Shown here: positions 8,908 to 16,710 of the stretch, in pieces
Layout: every line of letters begins with the position of its first letter
Position numbering within the stretch: the stretch's first letter is position 1
Origin: Bacillota bacterium
GTDB lineage: Bacteria; Bacillota; Clostridia; Christensenellales; CAG-314
Assembly (NCBI GenBank): GCA_023458375.1
Contig: JAEWZT010000006.1
Coordinates: 186,001 to 250,000 of the forward strand
Length of the DNA stretch: 64,000 bases
Reading direction: 5' to 3'
Position numbers and translations under genes: made by a program
The notes under the pieces: model-generated
What the model was told of the DNA's origin: nothing
What the model saw: only the letters and a program-made list of their open reading frames with translations
Database searches by the model: none

Positions 8908-9450
8908 ATGCGTTTATTTTTGGCTTTTAAACTGCCGCTGACTGCGGCAACATATCTTGAAAAGATTCAAGCGCAGCTTAAACCCTTTGCGAAAGAGGGA
9001 AGCTTTGTGCCGAGCGCTAATTTGCACATAACGCTTAAATTTTTAGGCGAAGTTTACCCCGACAAACTTTATGCGCTTTACGGCATTTTAGACGAGCTAA
9101 AAGAGTATACCCGCCCCGCTTTTTCCATTCAGCAGGTAAGCACGCTAAGGGCCGCCGACATAGTATGCGCCAAATTGAAACACGACGGCGCCGCGGCAAA
9201 AATTGAAAGTACCCTTACCGATATGCTTGAAAAAGTCGGCTTTACTGTGGAAAGGCGCGCCTACGTCCCCCATGTTACCCTCATTCGCCGCTATGCCTTT
9301 GAGTTGCCTTTTTCAGAAGTAGTCAAAAACGTGTCGGTGTTTAATAAGCCCTTTTGCTGCGATGAAGTAATACTTTACAGCTCCACGCTTTATAAAAACG
9401 AAGCCCCCGCATACAGCGAGCTTTACAGCGTAAAGCTGAAAGAAGAATAA
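8908..9450 (+). CDS. thpR: RNA 2',3'-cyclic phosphodiesterase (2H family)
   Basis: Cytoplasmic 2H-phosphoesterase of the ThpR/LigT family, 180 aa, the normal family size. It opens 2',3'-cyclic phosphates on RNA ends. Both catalytic HxTL motifs are present: HITLKF near residue 43 and HVTLIR near 121. The start MRLFLAF at 8908 matches the family N-terminus, although the frame is open for a further 300 bases upstream. No Shine-Dalgarno sequence precedes this ATG, and a consensus promoter lies directly ahead, so the mRNA is probably nearly leaderless. The last codons form an 8-bp hairpin (9419-9437) followed by T-rich sequence that may end the transcript. Confidence 0.88.
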   Translation: MRLFLAFKLPLTAATYLEKIQAQLKPFAKEGSFVPSANLHITLKFLGEVYPDKLYALYGILDELKEYTRPAFSIQQVSTLRAADIVCAKLKHDGAAAKIESTLTDMLEKVGFTVERRAYVPHVTLIRRYAFELPFSEVVKNVSVFNKPFCCDEVILYSSTLYKNEAPAYSELYSVKLKEE

Positions 9451-10174
9451 CTGCTTTTTTTATAAATCATCTTGTTCCAAAGTGTTGCTTTTTTTGTAAA
9501 TAATATTGCGTAAAATGAAGTTTTTATAAATCATATTCTTCAAAGTGTTGCTTTTTTTATTATCTTTACGTAAAGCTGTGGCTTTATGTATAAATTATCA
9601 AGGCGGACTTTTTGAAATGTATTCTTTTGGACAGCAGAAATATATAAGTTCTCCCCCCCCACACACACAAAAGCCTTAAAGCGCATATTATGAATATATA
9701 TTGTCAAGCTTTGCCGATGCGTGGGCGGGTCTATATAGCTTATTTGCTTGATTAAAATTAACGTGCCAATGAGGTTTTGTTTATATACCTAAATAAAAGA
9801 AAAAATAGCGCTGTTTTCTTATCCTTATTATATATACATTTTTAAACGCAGATTTTTATGGATGCTAGATTTTTGTAATTATAAAATTGCGCACTTTGCG
9901 GCTTTTAGGAGCTTGCATCAAATTAATGCTTTAATTTTCCTTGTTCAAGCGCAATTTGTTTTTTACGACCAACCGCTTATCAAACAAATAAGGTCTATCA
10001 AATAATTATCCTTAGAACTATATAAATAGGTATGCTGTTTGTTTATAAGCTTATGGATATTTAAACTAAGCCGCGCAGTAATTGGTTAGCAAAAAATGCG
10101 TTTAGTTATTAATATTAAGATTTTCGGGTTAACTGCCGCGCGCAGCAATTAGCGTTAAAAGTATGGCTTTTTTA
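9451..10174. other. AT-rich intergenic region with imperfect repeats
   Basis: More than 700 bases between thpR and the tRNA promoter, with no ORF I can support. It starts with imperfect tandem repeats and includes a short C-run followed by a CA-run near 9650-9670. The remainder is low-complexity AT-rich DNA. Confidence 0.6.
9462..9558 (+). repeat. Imperfect tandem repeat after thpR
   Basis: Two copies of a unit of about 33 bases, ATAAATCAT...CAAAGTGTTGCTTTTTTT, start at 9462 and 9526, about 64 bases apart. A weaker third resemblance (GTAAAGCTG...TATAAAT) occurs at about 9570-9597 and at the thpR 3' end. No terminal inverted repeats or ORF accompany them. Confidence 0.5.
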
Positions 10175-10203
10175 TTGACGGCACAGTTAAAATATGGCAT
10201 AAT
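10175..10203 (+). promoter_or_regulatory. tRNA-Thr promoter
   Basis: TTGACG (10175-10180), 17-base spacer, CATAAT (10198-10203), ending 22 bases before the mature tRNA. Confidence 0.6.
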
Positions 10204-10225
10204 GTTTTGGCAACAAAAAAAATAC

Positions 10226-10301
<76 letters not shown>

Positions 10302-10314
10302 TAATGTCGTTATT

Positions 10315-10336
10315 CCCGCTTTAAGGCGGGTTTTTT
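10315..10336 (+). terminator. tRNA-Thr terminator
   Basis: CCCGC / GCGGG stem (10315-10319, 10326-10330) with a 6-base loop and an immediate run of six T, just after the tRNA. Confidence 0.85.
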
Positions 10337-10581
10337 ATTGCTTTCGTGAAGAGTTGATTTTTGTCAGTATATCGTTTATGAACAATGACTATTTTTTTGC
10401 TGACAAAGCTTAAAAACTGTAAGCATGCAGTTTGAGTATTGTAACAAATAAATCTTTTAGTTTTATAAATGGTTAAACGATAAGATGGGAATGCCAAAAC
10501 GATGCTTGAAACATAGTAATAAGCTAACTCATTTATACAGAAAATTGGAAATCAAGTATGCCTTGAATTGAAAAAACTTAA

Positions 10582-10608
10582 AAAGAACCGCTTGATAAGC
10601 GGTTCTTT
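10582..10608 (-). terminator. 12-bp hairpin terminator
   Basis: Perfect stem AAAGAACCGCTT / AAGCGGTTCTTT with a 3-base loop. On the minus strand the exit side is T-rich, so it probably ends transcripts from the lipoprotein/companion ORF unit. It could also work on the other strand. Confidence 0.65.
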
Positions 10609-10884
10609 AATATTATGAAACTTTATTATATTAACTTTTTTGGGGCAGCGTTTCATTGAAACTTAAACTACCTTTTCAAATCATATTATGCCGTGGTAAA
10701 TGTCTTTTTCACAATTCTGTTGCATTCAGTTCTGTATGCCGTCTTAAACGTATGGCTACAAACTTAAAAAGGTTTATTCTTAAACTACCGTCGCAAGGCA
10801 TTTATCTCCATGTTTAACAGGGATTGCATAAATAAGTATAACGCTTTCTCTCCTCCGTAGAAATTATGCCGCTCCTTTTTTAAG

Positions 10885-12012
10885 CTATTCATACTTGATA
10901 TACTCTTTTCCGTCAAAATAAAGCTTTTGGGTTGAGTCGTCGTATTCAAACTCAAACACGTCATCGTCAAATCTGTATTCCATTATATATCTGTCTCCCG
11001 TTACGCCCGTTACCTTATACCATCCGTATACACTGCTTCCCGGTTTATAAACATGATAGTATCCGTTTGGATAAAGCTCAACGCCCCATCCGTCGCCAGT
11101 CTCAAAAACCGACACAAAAGGAAGACCTTCGTATATTTTTAGATTTATTACATAACTGCCCGCTAAGCCGCCTGTAATTATTTCAAGGGCGTGCGCGCCG
11201 TAATCAATATCAATACGCGCGTCAAAACTTATGCTTTCAAAAGTTGCGGTAATGGAAACGCTTTCCTCCGTTATATCGGTAACAATAAAGGAGCCTGTTT
11301 CTTCGCTTCCTCTCGTGCCAATATATGCAGTCATATTTTCAATATCAAAAATGAAGCACTTTTCAAAGTTTCCGTAAATGTCTGATAGACTCATAGGCGG
11401 ATTTACAGTTATTACGCTAGTTATTTCAAGCGCGGTATATCCCGTAATTATCTCTCCGCTATAACTGGAAAATGCGTATTTATAAACCATGCCTTCAAAA
11501 ATAAAAGTCGTTGGTAAGGCGAACCCCTTCTTAACTTTATACGACATGCAATAATCCCTTAAATCTACATCGTCGGAAGTTAACGTAACGACGGCATAAA
11601 TATCTTCATTTATACGGCAAAATTCTGAATCGCTGTCTTCATCAATTATTTTTTCCGTTGATTTTTCATAAACCAATTCATACGTAGATCCAAATCCCGA
11701 ATGGATAAGTTTCCAAGTCCCGCCGTTTTCTTTTGCGGTGTAATTAAAATCCCATCCGTTTAAACTTATTTTATCATTGCAGACAAGCAGTATAATATCT
11801 TCGCACTCGTAGTATCCCAAAAACTCTTTCCCCGAATAATCTTCTTGTTCAAATATCAAATAAATAAAGGTATCCTGGGTAAAAATCGTATCTTGCGTAA
11901 TAAGCCCCCGGGTGGTTATTTCATTTGTAAGATAAAAATTGCCAAGCAACGCAAAAGCGTCAAGCTGCTCAATTGTTAATTTTCCCCCTGTTGCCAATAA
12001 CCCTACCGACAT
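10885..12012 (-). CDS. Unrecognised beta-rich ORF, possibly the split-off 3' part of the upstream lipoprotein gene
   Basis: 375 codons with no family I recognise. The composition is rich in Tyr, Asp, Glu, Gly and Thr with alternating hydrophobic residues, as in secreted beta-sandwich domains. It has no signal peptide and no convincing RBS before its first ATG at 12012. It is in the same frame as the upstream lipoprotein: after that gene's TAA (12061-12063) the frame stays open through 16 codons to this ATG. Its C-terminus (strand-rich, ending in a YDDSTQKLYFDGKEYIKYE-like segment) resembles the end of the upstream protein in style. I infer a nonsense-split gene or a reinitiated cistron; an independent cytoplasmic protein seems less likely. 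Confidence 0.6.
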   Translation of the reverse strand: MSVGLLATGGKLTIEQLDAFALLGNFYLTNEITTRGLITQDTIFTQDTFIYLIFEQEDYSGKEFLGYYECEDIILLVCNDKISLNGWDFNYTAKENGGTWKLIHSGFGSTYELVYEKSTEKIIDEDSDSEFCRINEDIYAVVTLTSDDVDLRDYCMSYKVKKGFALPTTFIFEGMVYKYAFSSYSGEIITGYTALEITSVITVNPPMSLSDIYGNFEKCFIFDIENMTAYIGTRGSEETGSFIVTDITEESVSITATFESISFDARIDIDYGAHALEIITGGLAGSYVINLKIYEGLPFVSVFETGDGWGVELYPNGYYHVYKPGSSVYGWYKVTGVTGDRYIMEYRFDDDVFEFEYDDSTQKLYFDGKEYIKYE

Positions 12013-12060
12013 GTCGCAGCCGTCAAAATTAACGATAAAATCAATTATAACATTGCCCGC

Positions 12061-13155
12061 TTAAAGTTTTGTAAGTTCGCGGTAACCGCTAAATAACATC
12101 TCTTCTGTCAGCGGGTCATAAGTAAAATAATAGTTACTGCTTCCTATTCGTGCCTCTATCTCAAAACTGCCGTCATACGTTACCGTGTAAGTTACGGAAG
12201 TCGGCGCAGCGGGATCCTCTTCTAACCCTAAATATAGCAGCGCGCGGGAATTATCAAGGAATGTGATACACTTATATACCAACGGATACTCGTAATAGTA
12301 TTCCTCATACCACGCGCCGATAAAAGGATAGGGAGTAAAATCCTTTTCGCGTCTGTCTTCGTGAGCGCAATGGGAACAAACTCTCTTCTCTGACCCCTTT
12401 TCGGTATATGACGCCTCTGTAATTGTCGCCCAAGCGCCGTAGCTGTGACCCGTGGCGGGTATTACAGTTATATCCGTTTTATCGCCGCAGCGGGAACAAT
12501 GCCTTGACCTAAAACCGTCGCTTGTGCAGGTTTCATGGGTATCAACGGTAAATTCAGAAGAATAATCGTGACCTAAGGCGGCGGTTTCTTCCGTTTCCTT
12601 ATACTCGCAAGCATTGCAGACCCGCTCTTTTAAACCTTTTTGCGTGCAAGTGGGCGCCGTTACGGTCGTCCAATCATTTAAAGTGTGCTTTTCCTTCCAT
12701 ATGGCGGTGAATGTTTTGTCGCCTGTGCTGCCACAAGAGATATCGGAACCCTCTTGCCAGCCCGCAAAAATATAACAGCCGCTTATCGTGGGATTGGCTA
12801 AGGATATGTCGGGGGTTTCTATATTATAAGTCGCAGGATTGCCCGCCGCATTGGTTCCGCCGTTAAGGTTATATGTAACGCTGTATTGCTTTGCAGTCCA
12901 TACGGCTTTGACCGTTATATCCTTAGTGACGTTGTCAAAAGAACCGTCCCAAGAAAGAGTATAGCCCTCTTTTTCATATAAGGGCGCCGTTACTCCTTGG
13001 TTTCGCTTGACTTTTTGCACCTCTTGACCGCTTATAAAAGTTCCGCCGCTGCCGTCAAAAGTTACCGTAAGTTCTTTGCCGTCGCATGACGCAAAGCAAA
13101 CCGCGCTTATAATAAGTATTATAAGCAAAAATAAAAAGCCTTTCTTTCTGTTCAT
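12061..13155 (-). CDS. Lipoprotein with InlB-type B-repeats and Cys-pair repeats
   Basis: Predicted surface lipoprotein, 364 aa. The signal peptide ends in FASC, with Cys24 lipidated. Two Listeria-Bacteroides (Flg_new/InlB B) repeats follow: the first from about residue 29 ends in TVKAVW, the second ends in TFTAIW. Next come three repeats of about 40 residues built on C-x(n)-C-x2-C and a GHxY motif, of a kind common in Firmicute surface proteins. A beta-rich tail closes the protein. The ATG at 13155 was chosen over an earlier one at 13197 because AAGGAG lies 7 bases before it and the lipoprotein signal then starts at Met1. It is divergent from a TetR gene with a shared palindromic operator. 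The substrate or partner is unknown. Confidence 0.8.
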   Translation of the reverse strand: MNRKKGFLFLLIILIISAVCFASCDGKELTVTFDGSGGTFISGQEVQKVKRNQGVTAPLYEKEGYTLSWDGSFDNVTKDITVKAVWTAKQYSVTYNLNGGTNAAGNPATYNIETPDISLANPTISGCYIFAGWQEGSDISCGSTGDKTFTAIWKEKHTLNDWTTVTAPTCTQKGLKERVCNACEYKETEETAALGHDYSSEFTVDTHETCTSDGFRSRHCSRCGDKTDITVIPATGHSYGAWATITEASYTEKGSEKRVCSHCAHEDRREKDFTPYPFIGAWYEEYYYEYPLVYKCITFLDNSRALLYLGLEEDPAAPTSVTYTVTYDGSFEIEARIGSSNYYFTYDPLTEEMLFSGYRELTKL

Positions 13156-13190
13156 GTCTTGACTCCTTATAAATAATTTCTTAATATTAG

Positions 13191-13218
13191 TTGACAAAAG
13201 TCAATGACCGTGTATAAT
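13191..13218 (+). promoter_or_regulatory. tetR promoter
   Basis: TTGACA (13191-13196), 16-base spacer, TATAAT (13213-13218). Transcription would begin near 13225, a few bases before the 19-bp palindrome. Confidence 0.65.
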
Positions 13219-13231
13219 TAAATAGATTATG

Positions 13232-13250
13232 TCATTGACATTGTCAATGA
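13232..13250. promoter_or_regulatory. 19-bp palindromic operator
   Basis: TCATTGACATTGTCAATGA is a perfect 9+1+9 palindrome between the divergent tetR and lipoprotein genes. It lies just downstream of the plus-strand promoter and over the predicted start of the minus-strand promoter. Binding by the adjacent TetR would repress both genes. Confidence 0.7.
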
Positions 13251-13254
13251 TGTT

Positions 13255-13284
13255 AGTATATTATGCTAGTATACAAAAAGTCAA
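13255..13284 (-). promoter_or_regulatory. Candidate lipoprotein promoter
   Basis: On the minus strand TTGACT (13279-13284), an 18-base spacer, then TATACT (13255-13260). The start point would fall inside the palindromic operator. Confidence 0.45.
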
Positions 13285-13310
13285 TTGATAATTGAAAAAA
13301 GGAAGATTTT

Positions 13311-13937
13311 ATGAAAGAACGGTTAACTAAAAGAGAACAGCAGGCTATTGAAACGAGAAAAAGGATTTATGACTCTGCAAAAAGCCTTTTTACCAAGCAC
13401 GGATACAGCGCTGTAAGTATTGACGATATTGTAAAGGAGGCGGGCGTCGCCAGAGGTTCTTTTTATGTTTACTTTATGTCCAAAGAGGATTTATCCGTTT
13501 ATTTAATGCTCGACGGCTTAGAGGGTATGCAGTCGCAGCTTAATGACTATTGGGCTAATTTAGACAAGAGCTTGCCCGCTTCCCATTTGATTATTCAAAC
13601 GGCTTGCGGTATCAGCGCGACGGTCCAAAGTATGAGCGTAGAAACCGTAAGGACTGTATATAAAATATTTATTGAAAGAAGCGCGACAACGGGCGGCGCC
13701 GTAAAAGAGCTTTTTGACATGCCTTTTCTTTTTACCGAGCTGTATAACTTTGGGGTTCAAAGAGGCGAGTTTATTAAAACAGACGCAATAACCTTTGCAG
13801 AGGGTATTAAAATTATTTTGATAGGCTTAACCTTTGAATGGTGTCTTTATCACCCCGATTACGATTTTATCGGCAAAACCAAAACCGCTATTTCAAATTA
13901 CCTAAGAGGATTTATTATGCCCGCCAACCCTAATTAA
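13311..13937 (+). CDS. TetR/AcrR family transcriptional regulator
   Basis: 208-aa repressor-type protein. The N-terminal HTH is clear at residues about 12-60: GYSAVSIDDIVKEAG and VARGSFYVYFMSKEDL match the TetR recognition helix region. The C-terminal half is a helical ligand-binding domain with no recognisable ligand. The RBS GGAAG is 7 bases upstream. It is divergent from the repeat lipoprotein and most likely controls it and itself through the palindrome at 13232-13250. A 9-bp inverted repeat (13924-13932 and 13961-13969) overlaps the stop codon and may contribute to termination. Confidence 0.9.
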   Translation: MKERLTKREQQAIETRKRIYDSAKSLFTKHGYSAVSIDDIVKEAGVARGSFYVYFMSKEDLSVYLMLDGLEGMQSQLNDYWANLDKSLPASHLIIQTACGISATVQSMSVETVRTVYKIFIERSATTGGAVKELFDMPFLFTELYNFGVQRGEFIKTDAITFAEGIKIILIGLTFEWCLYHPDYDFIGKTKTAISNYLRGFIMPANPN

Positions 13938-14121
13938 ACGCCAATGCGCTTTCACCTAACTAGGGTTGGGACGGTTATTTTTCTGTAAAGAATATTTTGT
14001 TTTTATCTAAGATATCTACAATAATTTCAAATAGTAATTCATATTTAGTTATAAAAGTTTCTCAACAACTGATTTTCTTGTAGTTTTTCATTAATAAAGC
14101 GGAAAAATTCTAAAAAAGGTA

Positions 14122-14149
14122 TTGAAATATTTTAAAGAGACGCTACAAT
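14122..14149 (+). promoter_or_regulatory. Promoter of the tetR2-kinase-aldolase operon
   Basis: TTGAAA (14122-14127), 16-base spacer, TACAAT (14144-14149). The operator-like palindrome begins 8 bases later. Confidence 0.6.
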
Positions 14150-14157
14150 ATATTTAT

Positions 14158-14173
14158 GTGAGCGAATGCTCAC
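14158..14173. promoter_or_regulatory. Operator-like palindrome for the second TetR
   Basis: GTGAGC-GAAT-GCTCAC, a perfect 6+4+6 palindrome at the predicted transcription start. Its size and position suit autoregulation by the TetR protein encoded first in the operon. Confidence 0.6.
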
Positions 14174-14427
14174 GAGATTTGAAAAGTTTGCTTAATGCAA
14201 CCGTTGGCAGAATGTTAGAGGGAGTAGCGGAAATGCTTAAAAATTTGAGCGGTTTTGAGCCTTGAGAAAGTTAAGAACCTTTTGCCGCATTTGAAAAATT
14301 ACAGGAAGGGGCAGTCTGATTTTCCTCTTCTTGGGAAGATACCATACGCATACCAAACGTCAAAATCCTAGGGAAAGGCAGTTTAAATACTTTCGGGCGG
14401 GCAAATAGATTTAATTTAAGGAGCACT

Positions 14428-15084
14428 ATGTTAAAGAAACTGAGCGAGGAAAAAATAGCGGATTTGCTTGAAACGGGCATTGAAGAGTTCTCCAAATACG
14501 GACCCGACAAGGCTAATATCAACGTAATTGCAAAAAAAGCAGGCGTGAGCGTAGGCGTGCTGTATAAATATTATAAAAATAAGGACGACTTCTTTCAGGC
14601 GTGTTTTAAACGCAGTCTGGAAGCGCTTAGCAGCGTACTTGAAGAGGTAATTCATTGCGAGGGCAAAATATTGCAGCGCGCCGAAAAACTTATACGCGCC
14701 GTGCAAAACAGCGCCAAAACGCAAAAGGTCTATAATATTTTGTATCACAAAATTACAGCGGAAAGCTGCAAACAATACACTTTGGCTTACGCGAGGGAAA
14801 TTGAGTCGCTTTCCTCAAATATTTATTCGCAGTTTATTAAAAATGCGCAGGAAAAGGGAGATATCCGCTCCGATATGGACGCGAAAATGCTTGCCTTTTT
14901 CTTTGATAATCTGCTGCTTATGCTGCAATTTTCCTACTGCTGTGACTACTATAAAGAAAGATTTGAAATATACTGCGGTAAGGATATTTTTTCAGACGAC
15001 GAAAAGGTCGTCGCGCAAATGCTTAAATTTTTGGAATCGGCGTTTACCACCGAGAAAGAGTCTATCCCCCACCGTTCGCTTTAA
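14428..15084 (+). CDS. TetR/AcrR family regulator of the adjoining catabolic operon
   Basis: 218-aa regulator. The HTH lies in residues about 8-55, with INVIAKKAGVSVGVLYKYYK as the helix-turn-helix core. The remaining helical domain should bind the inducer, whose identity is unknown. The RBS AAGGAG is 6 bases upstream. It is the first gene of the operon: the kinase gene starts 13 bases after its stop, with AAGGAGG overlapping the stop codon. The GTGAGC palindrome upstream suggests autorepression relieved by a pathway metabolite. Confidence 0.9.
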   Translation: MLKKLSEEKIADLLETGIEEFSKYGPDKANINVIAKKAGVSVGVLYKYYKNKDDFFQACFKRSLEALSSVLEEVIHCEGKILQRAEKLIRAVQNSAKTQKVYNILYHKITAESCKQYTLAYAREIESLSSNIYSQFIKNAQEKGDIRSDMDAKMLAFFFDNLLLMLQFSYCCDYYKERFEIYCGKDIFSDDEKVVAQMLKFLESAFTTEKESIPHRSL

Positions 15085-15097
15085 GGAGGCGTAAAAA

Positions 15098-16690
15098 ATG
15101 CATGTTATCTCTTACGACGTAGGCACAACGGGCGTTAAAACCTGCCTGTATAAGGTTGGAAAGCAAATTGAGCTGGTTACAAGCGCGCTTTCGGGCTACG
15201 GGCTTTATGTTTTGGACAACGGCGGCGTAGAGCAGCGCGCCGACGAGTGGTGGGAGGCAATGAAAACCACCACAAAAAAACTTTTTGAAAACTCGGACGT
15301 TACGCCCGACGAAATTGACGGCATATCTTTTTGCTCTCAAATGCAGGGGCTTGTGCTGGTGGACAAAGAGGGAAAACCCGTGCGCAACCCCATGAGCTAT
15401 ATGGACCAGCGCGCAAAAGCCGAAATAAAAAAAGGCATAGCGCACGGAATTAAGGCGGCGGGCGCTAATATTTTTAAGCTTATTAAAAGCGTAATTATTA
15501 CGGGCGCTGTTCCTTCAAGCGTAAAAGACCCTTTGTGGAAATATAAATGGGTGCAAAACAACGAACCGGATAATTTTAAGCGCACATTTAAGTGGCTTGA
15601 CGTAAAGGAATATCTTATTTGCCGCTGCACGGGGGAGTTTGTAATGACGGAGGACTCGGCATTTTCCACCTTTCTTTACGATACGCGCAAGGGCAAAAAA
15701 TGTTGGAGCAAACAGCTTTGCAAAATGTTTAAAGTTGACATAAACCGCCTTCCCCGCGTTATAAAATCTACCGACCTAGCGGGGAAACTTAACCAAAGCG
15801 CAAGCATAGACTTAGGCTTGCCGCAAGGCGTGCCGGTTTTCGGCGGCGGCGGCGACGCAACGCTCATAGGCGTTGGCGCGGGCTGCACTTCTTTGGGCGA
15901 CACTCATATATATTCTGGAACTTCGGGGTGGGTATCCACAGTCGTTGACAAACAAAGCGTGGACGCGGACTGCATGATTGCCGCAATTATTGGCGCTCAA
16001 AGCGGGCGCTTCAACTACTTTGCCGAAATGGAAACGGCGGGCAAATGCTTTGAATGGGTAAAAGACCATTTGGCGCTTGACGAAATTGACATTTATCTTT
16101 CGAAAGTTGACGTGTCGCAATCAAAAGAACGGCTTTACACAAGCCTTTACGACTATCTTGCCCAAACGGTAAAGGGGGCGGAAGCAGGCGCGGGGGGCGT
16201 CATATTTACCCCCTGGCTGCACGGAAACCGCTGCCCCTTTGAAGACCCTTCCGCCGCGGGCATGTTTTTCAACATTAAACTGGAAACGGGCAAAACGCAG
16301 CTTATACGCGCCGTATTAGAGGGTATTTGCTACCATTTGCGCTGGATGTTAGAATGTCAAGACAAAAAAATCAAGACTTCGCGCACAATCCGCTTTGTGG
16401 GGGGCGGAGCTTTGTCCCCTGTAACCTGTCAGATTTTAGCCGACATTACGGGCAGAAAAATTGAAACTGTGCCAAACCCCCAAAACGTGGGCGCGGTCGG
16501 CGCGGCGGCGGTATGCGCGGTGGGGTTAAAAATTATAGATTCGCTTGAAACCGCGGGGCGGTGGGTGCCCTTGGCGGAAACTTATTTGCCCAACAGCGCG
16601 GTTAAACAGGTTTACGACAAAAATTTTGAGATTTTTAAAAAACTTTACATATCAAATAAAAAGAACTTTAAACAGCTAAACAACAATTAA
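15098..16690 (+). CDS. FGGY-family carbohydrate kinase (xylulokinase-like)
   Basis: Cytoplasmic sugar or polyol kinase, 530 aa, that transfers phosphate from ATP to a carbohydrate. The N-terminal phosphate loop DVGTTGVKT is at residues 7-15. The block GGGGDATLIGVGAG near 247-261 carries the likely catalytic Asp, and GGGALSPVTCQILADITG near 434-451 is the C-terminal FGGY nucleotide-binding signature. It lies between TetR and an aminotransferase gene and 20 bases before the latter, so it is operonic. Overall it looks most like xylulokinases, but family membership does not fix the substrate. The context with a class II aldolase suggests that its phosphorylated product is later cleaved to a triose phosphate or phosphoglycolaldehyde plus an aldehyde (inference). 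Confidence 0.88.
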   Translation: MHVISYDVGTTGVKTCLYKVGKQIELVTSALSGYGLYVLDNGGVEQRADEWWEAMKTTTKKLFENSDVTPDEIDGISFCSQMQGLVLVDKEGKPVRNPMSYMDQRAKAEIKKGIAHGIKAAGANIFKLIKSVIITGAVPSSVKDPLWKYKWVQNNEPDNFKRTFKWLDVKEYLICRCTGEFVMTEDSAFSTFLYDTRKGKKCWSKQLCKMFKVDINRLPRVIKSTDLAGKLNQSASIDLGLPQGVPVFGGGGDATLIGVGAGCTSLGDTHIYSGTSGWVSTVVDKQSVDADCMIAAIIGAQSGRFNYFAEMETAGKCFEWVKDHLALDEIDIYLSKVDVSQSKERLYTSLYDYLAQTVKGAEAGAGGVIFTPWLHGNRCPFEDPSAAGMFFNIKLETGKTQLIRAVLEGICYHLRWMLECQDKKIKTSRTIRFVGGGALSPVTCQILADITGRKIETVPNPQNVGAVGAAAVCAVGLKIIDSLETAGRWVPLAETYLPNSAVKQVYDKNFEIFKKLYISNKKNFKQLNNN

Positions 16691-16710
16691 ATTAACGGGA
16701 GGAAACAATT

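Larger units (their letters stand above)
10302..10884. other. Intergenic region, terminators only
   Basis: About 580 bases between tRNA-Thr and the minus-strand ORF ending at 10885. Two hairpins are listed separately. The element GGTAGTTTAAG (minus strand) appears twice, near 10665 and 10785. No coding sequence is supported. Confidence 0.5.
13938..14427. other. Intergenic region and long leader of the second tetR operon
   Basis: The first 180 bases are AT-rich with no gene. A promoter and operator at 14122-14173 are listed separately. From there about 255 bases of leader precede the TetR start. A 17-codon reading frame (14212-14265) is open in this leader but has no clear function. Confidence 0.5.

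Noticed and set aside
9640..9675. C-run and CA-run possibly a phase-variable tract
   Set aside because: It lies far from any start codon or promoter that it could switch.
10660..10800. Repeated GGTAGTTTAAG phrases suggesting an insertion-sequence remnant
   Set aside because: Only two short copies, no inverted ends and no transposase fragment.
14212..14265. 17-codon frame in the leader of the second TetR operon
   Set aside because: Too short to support without conservation; it has no clustered regulatory codons and no attenuator follows.
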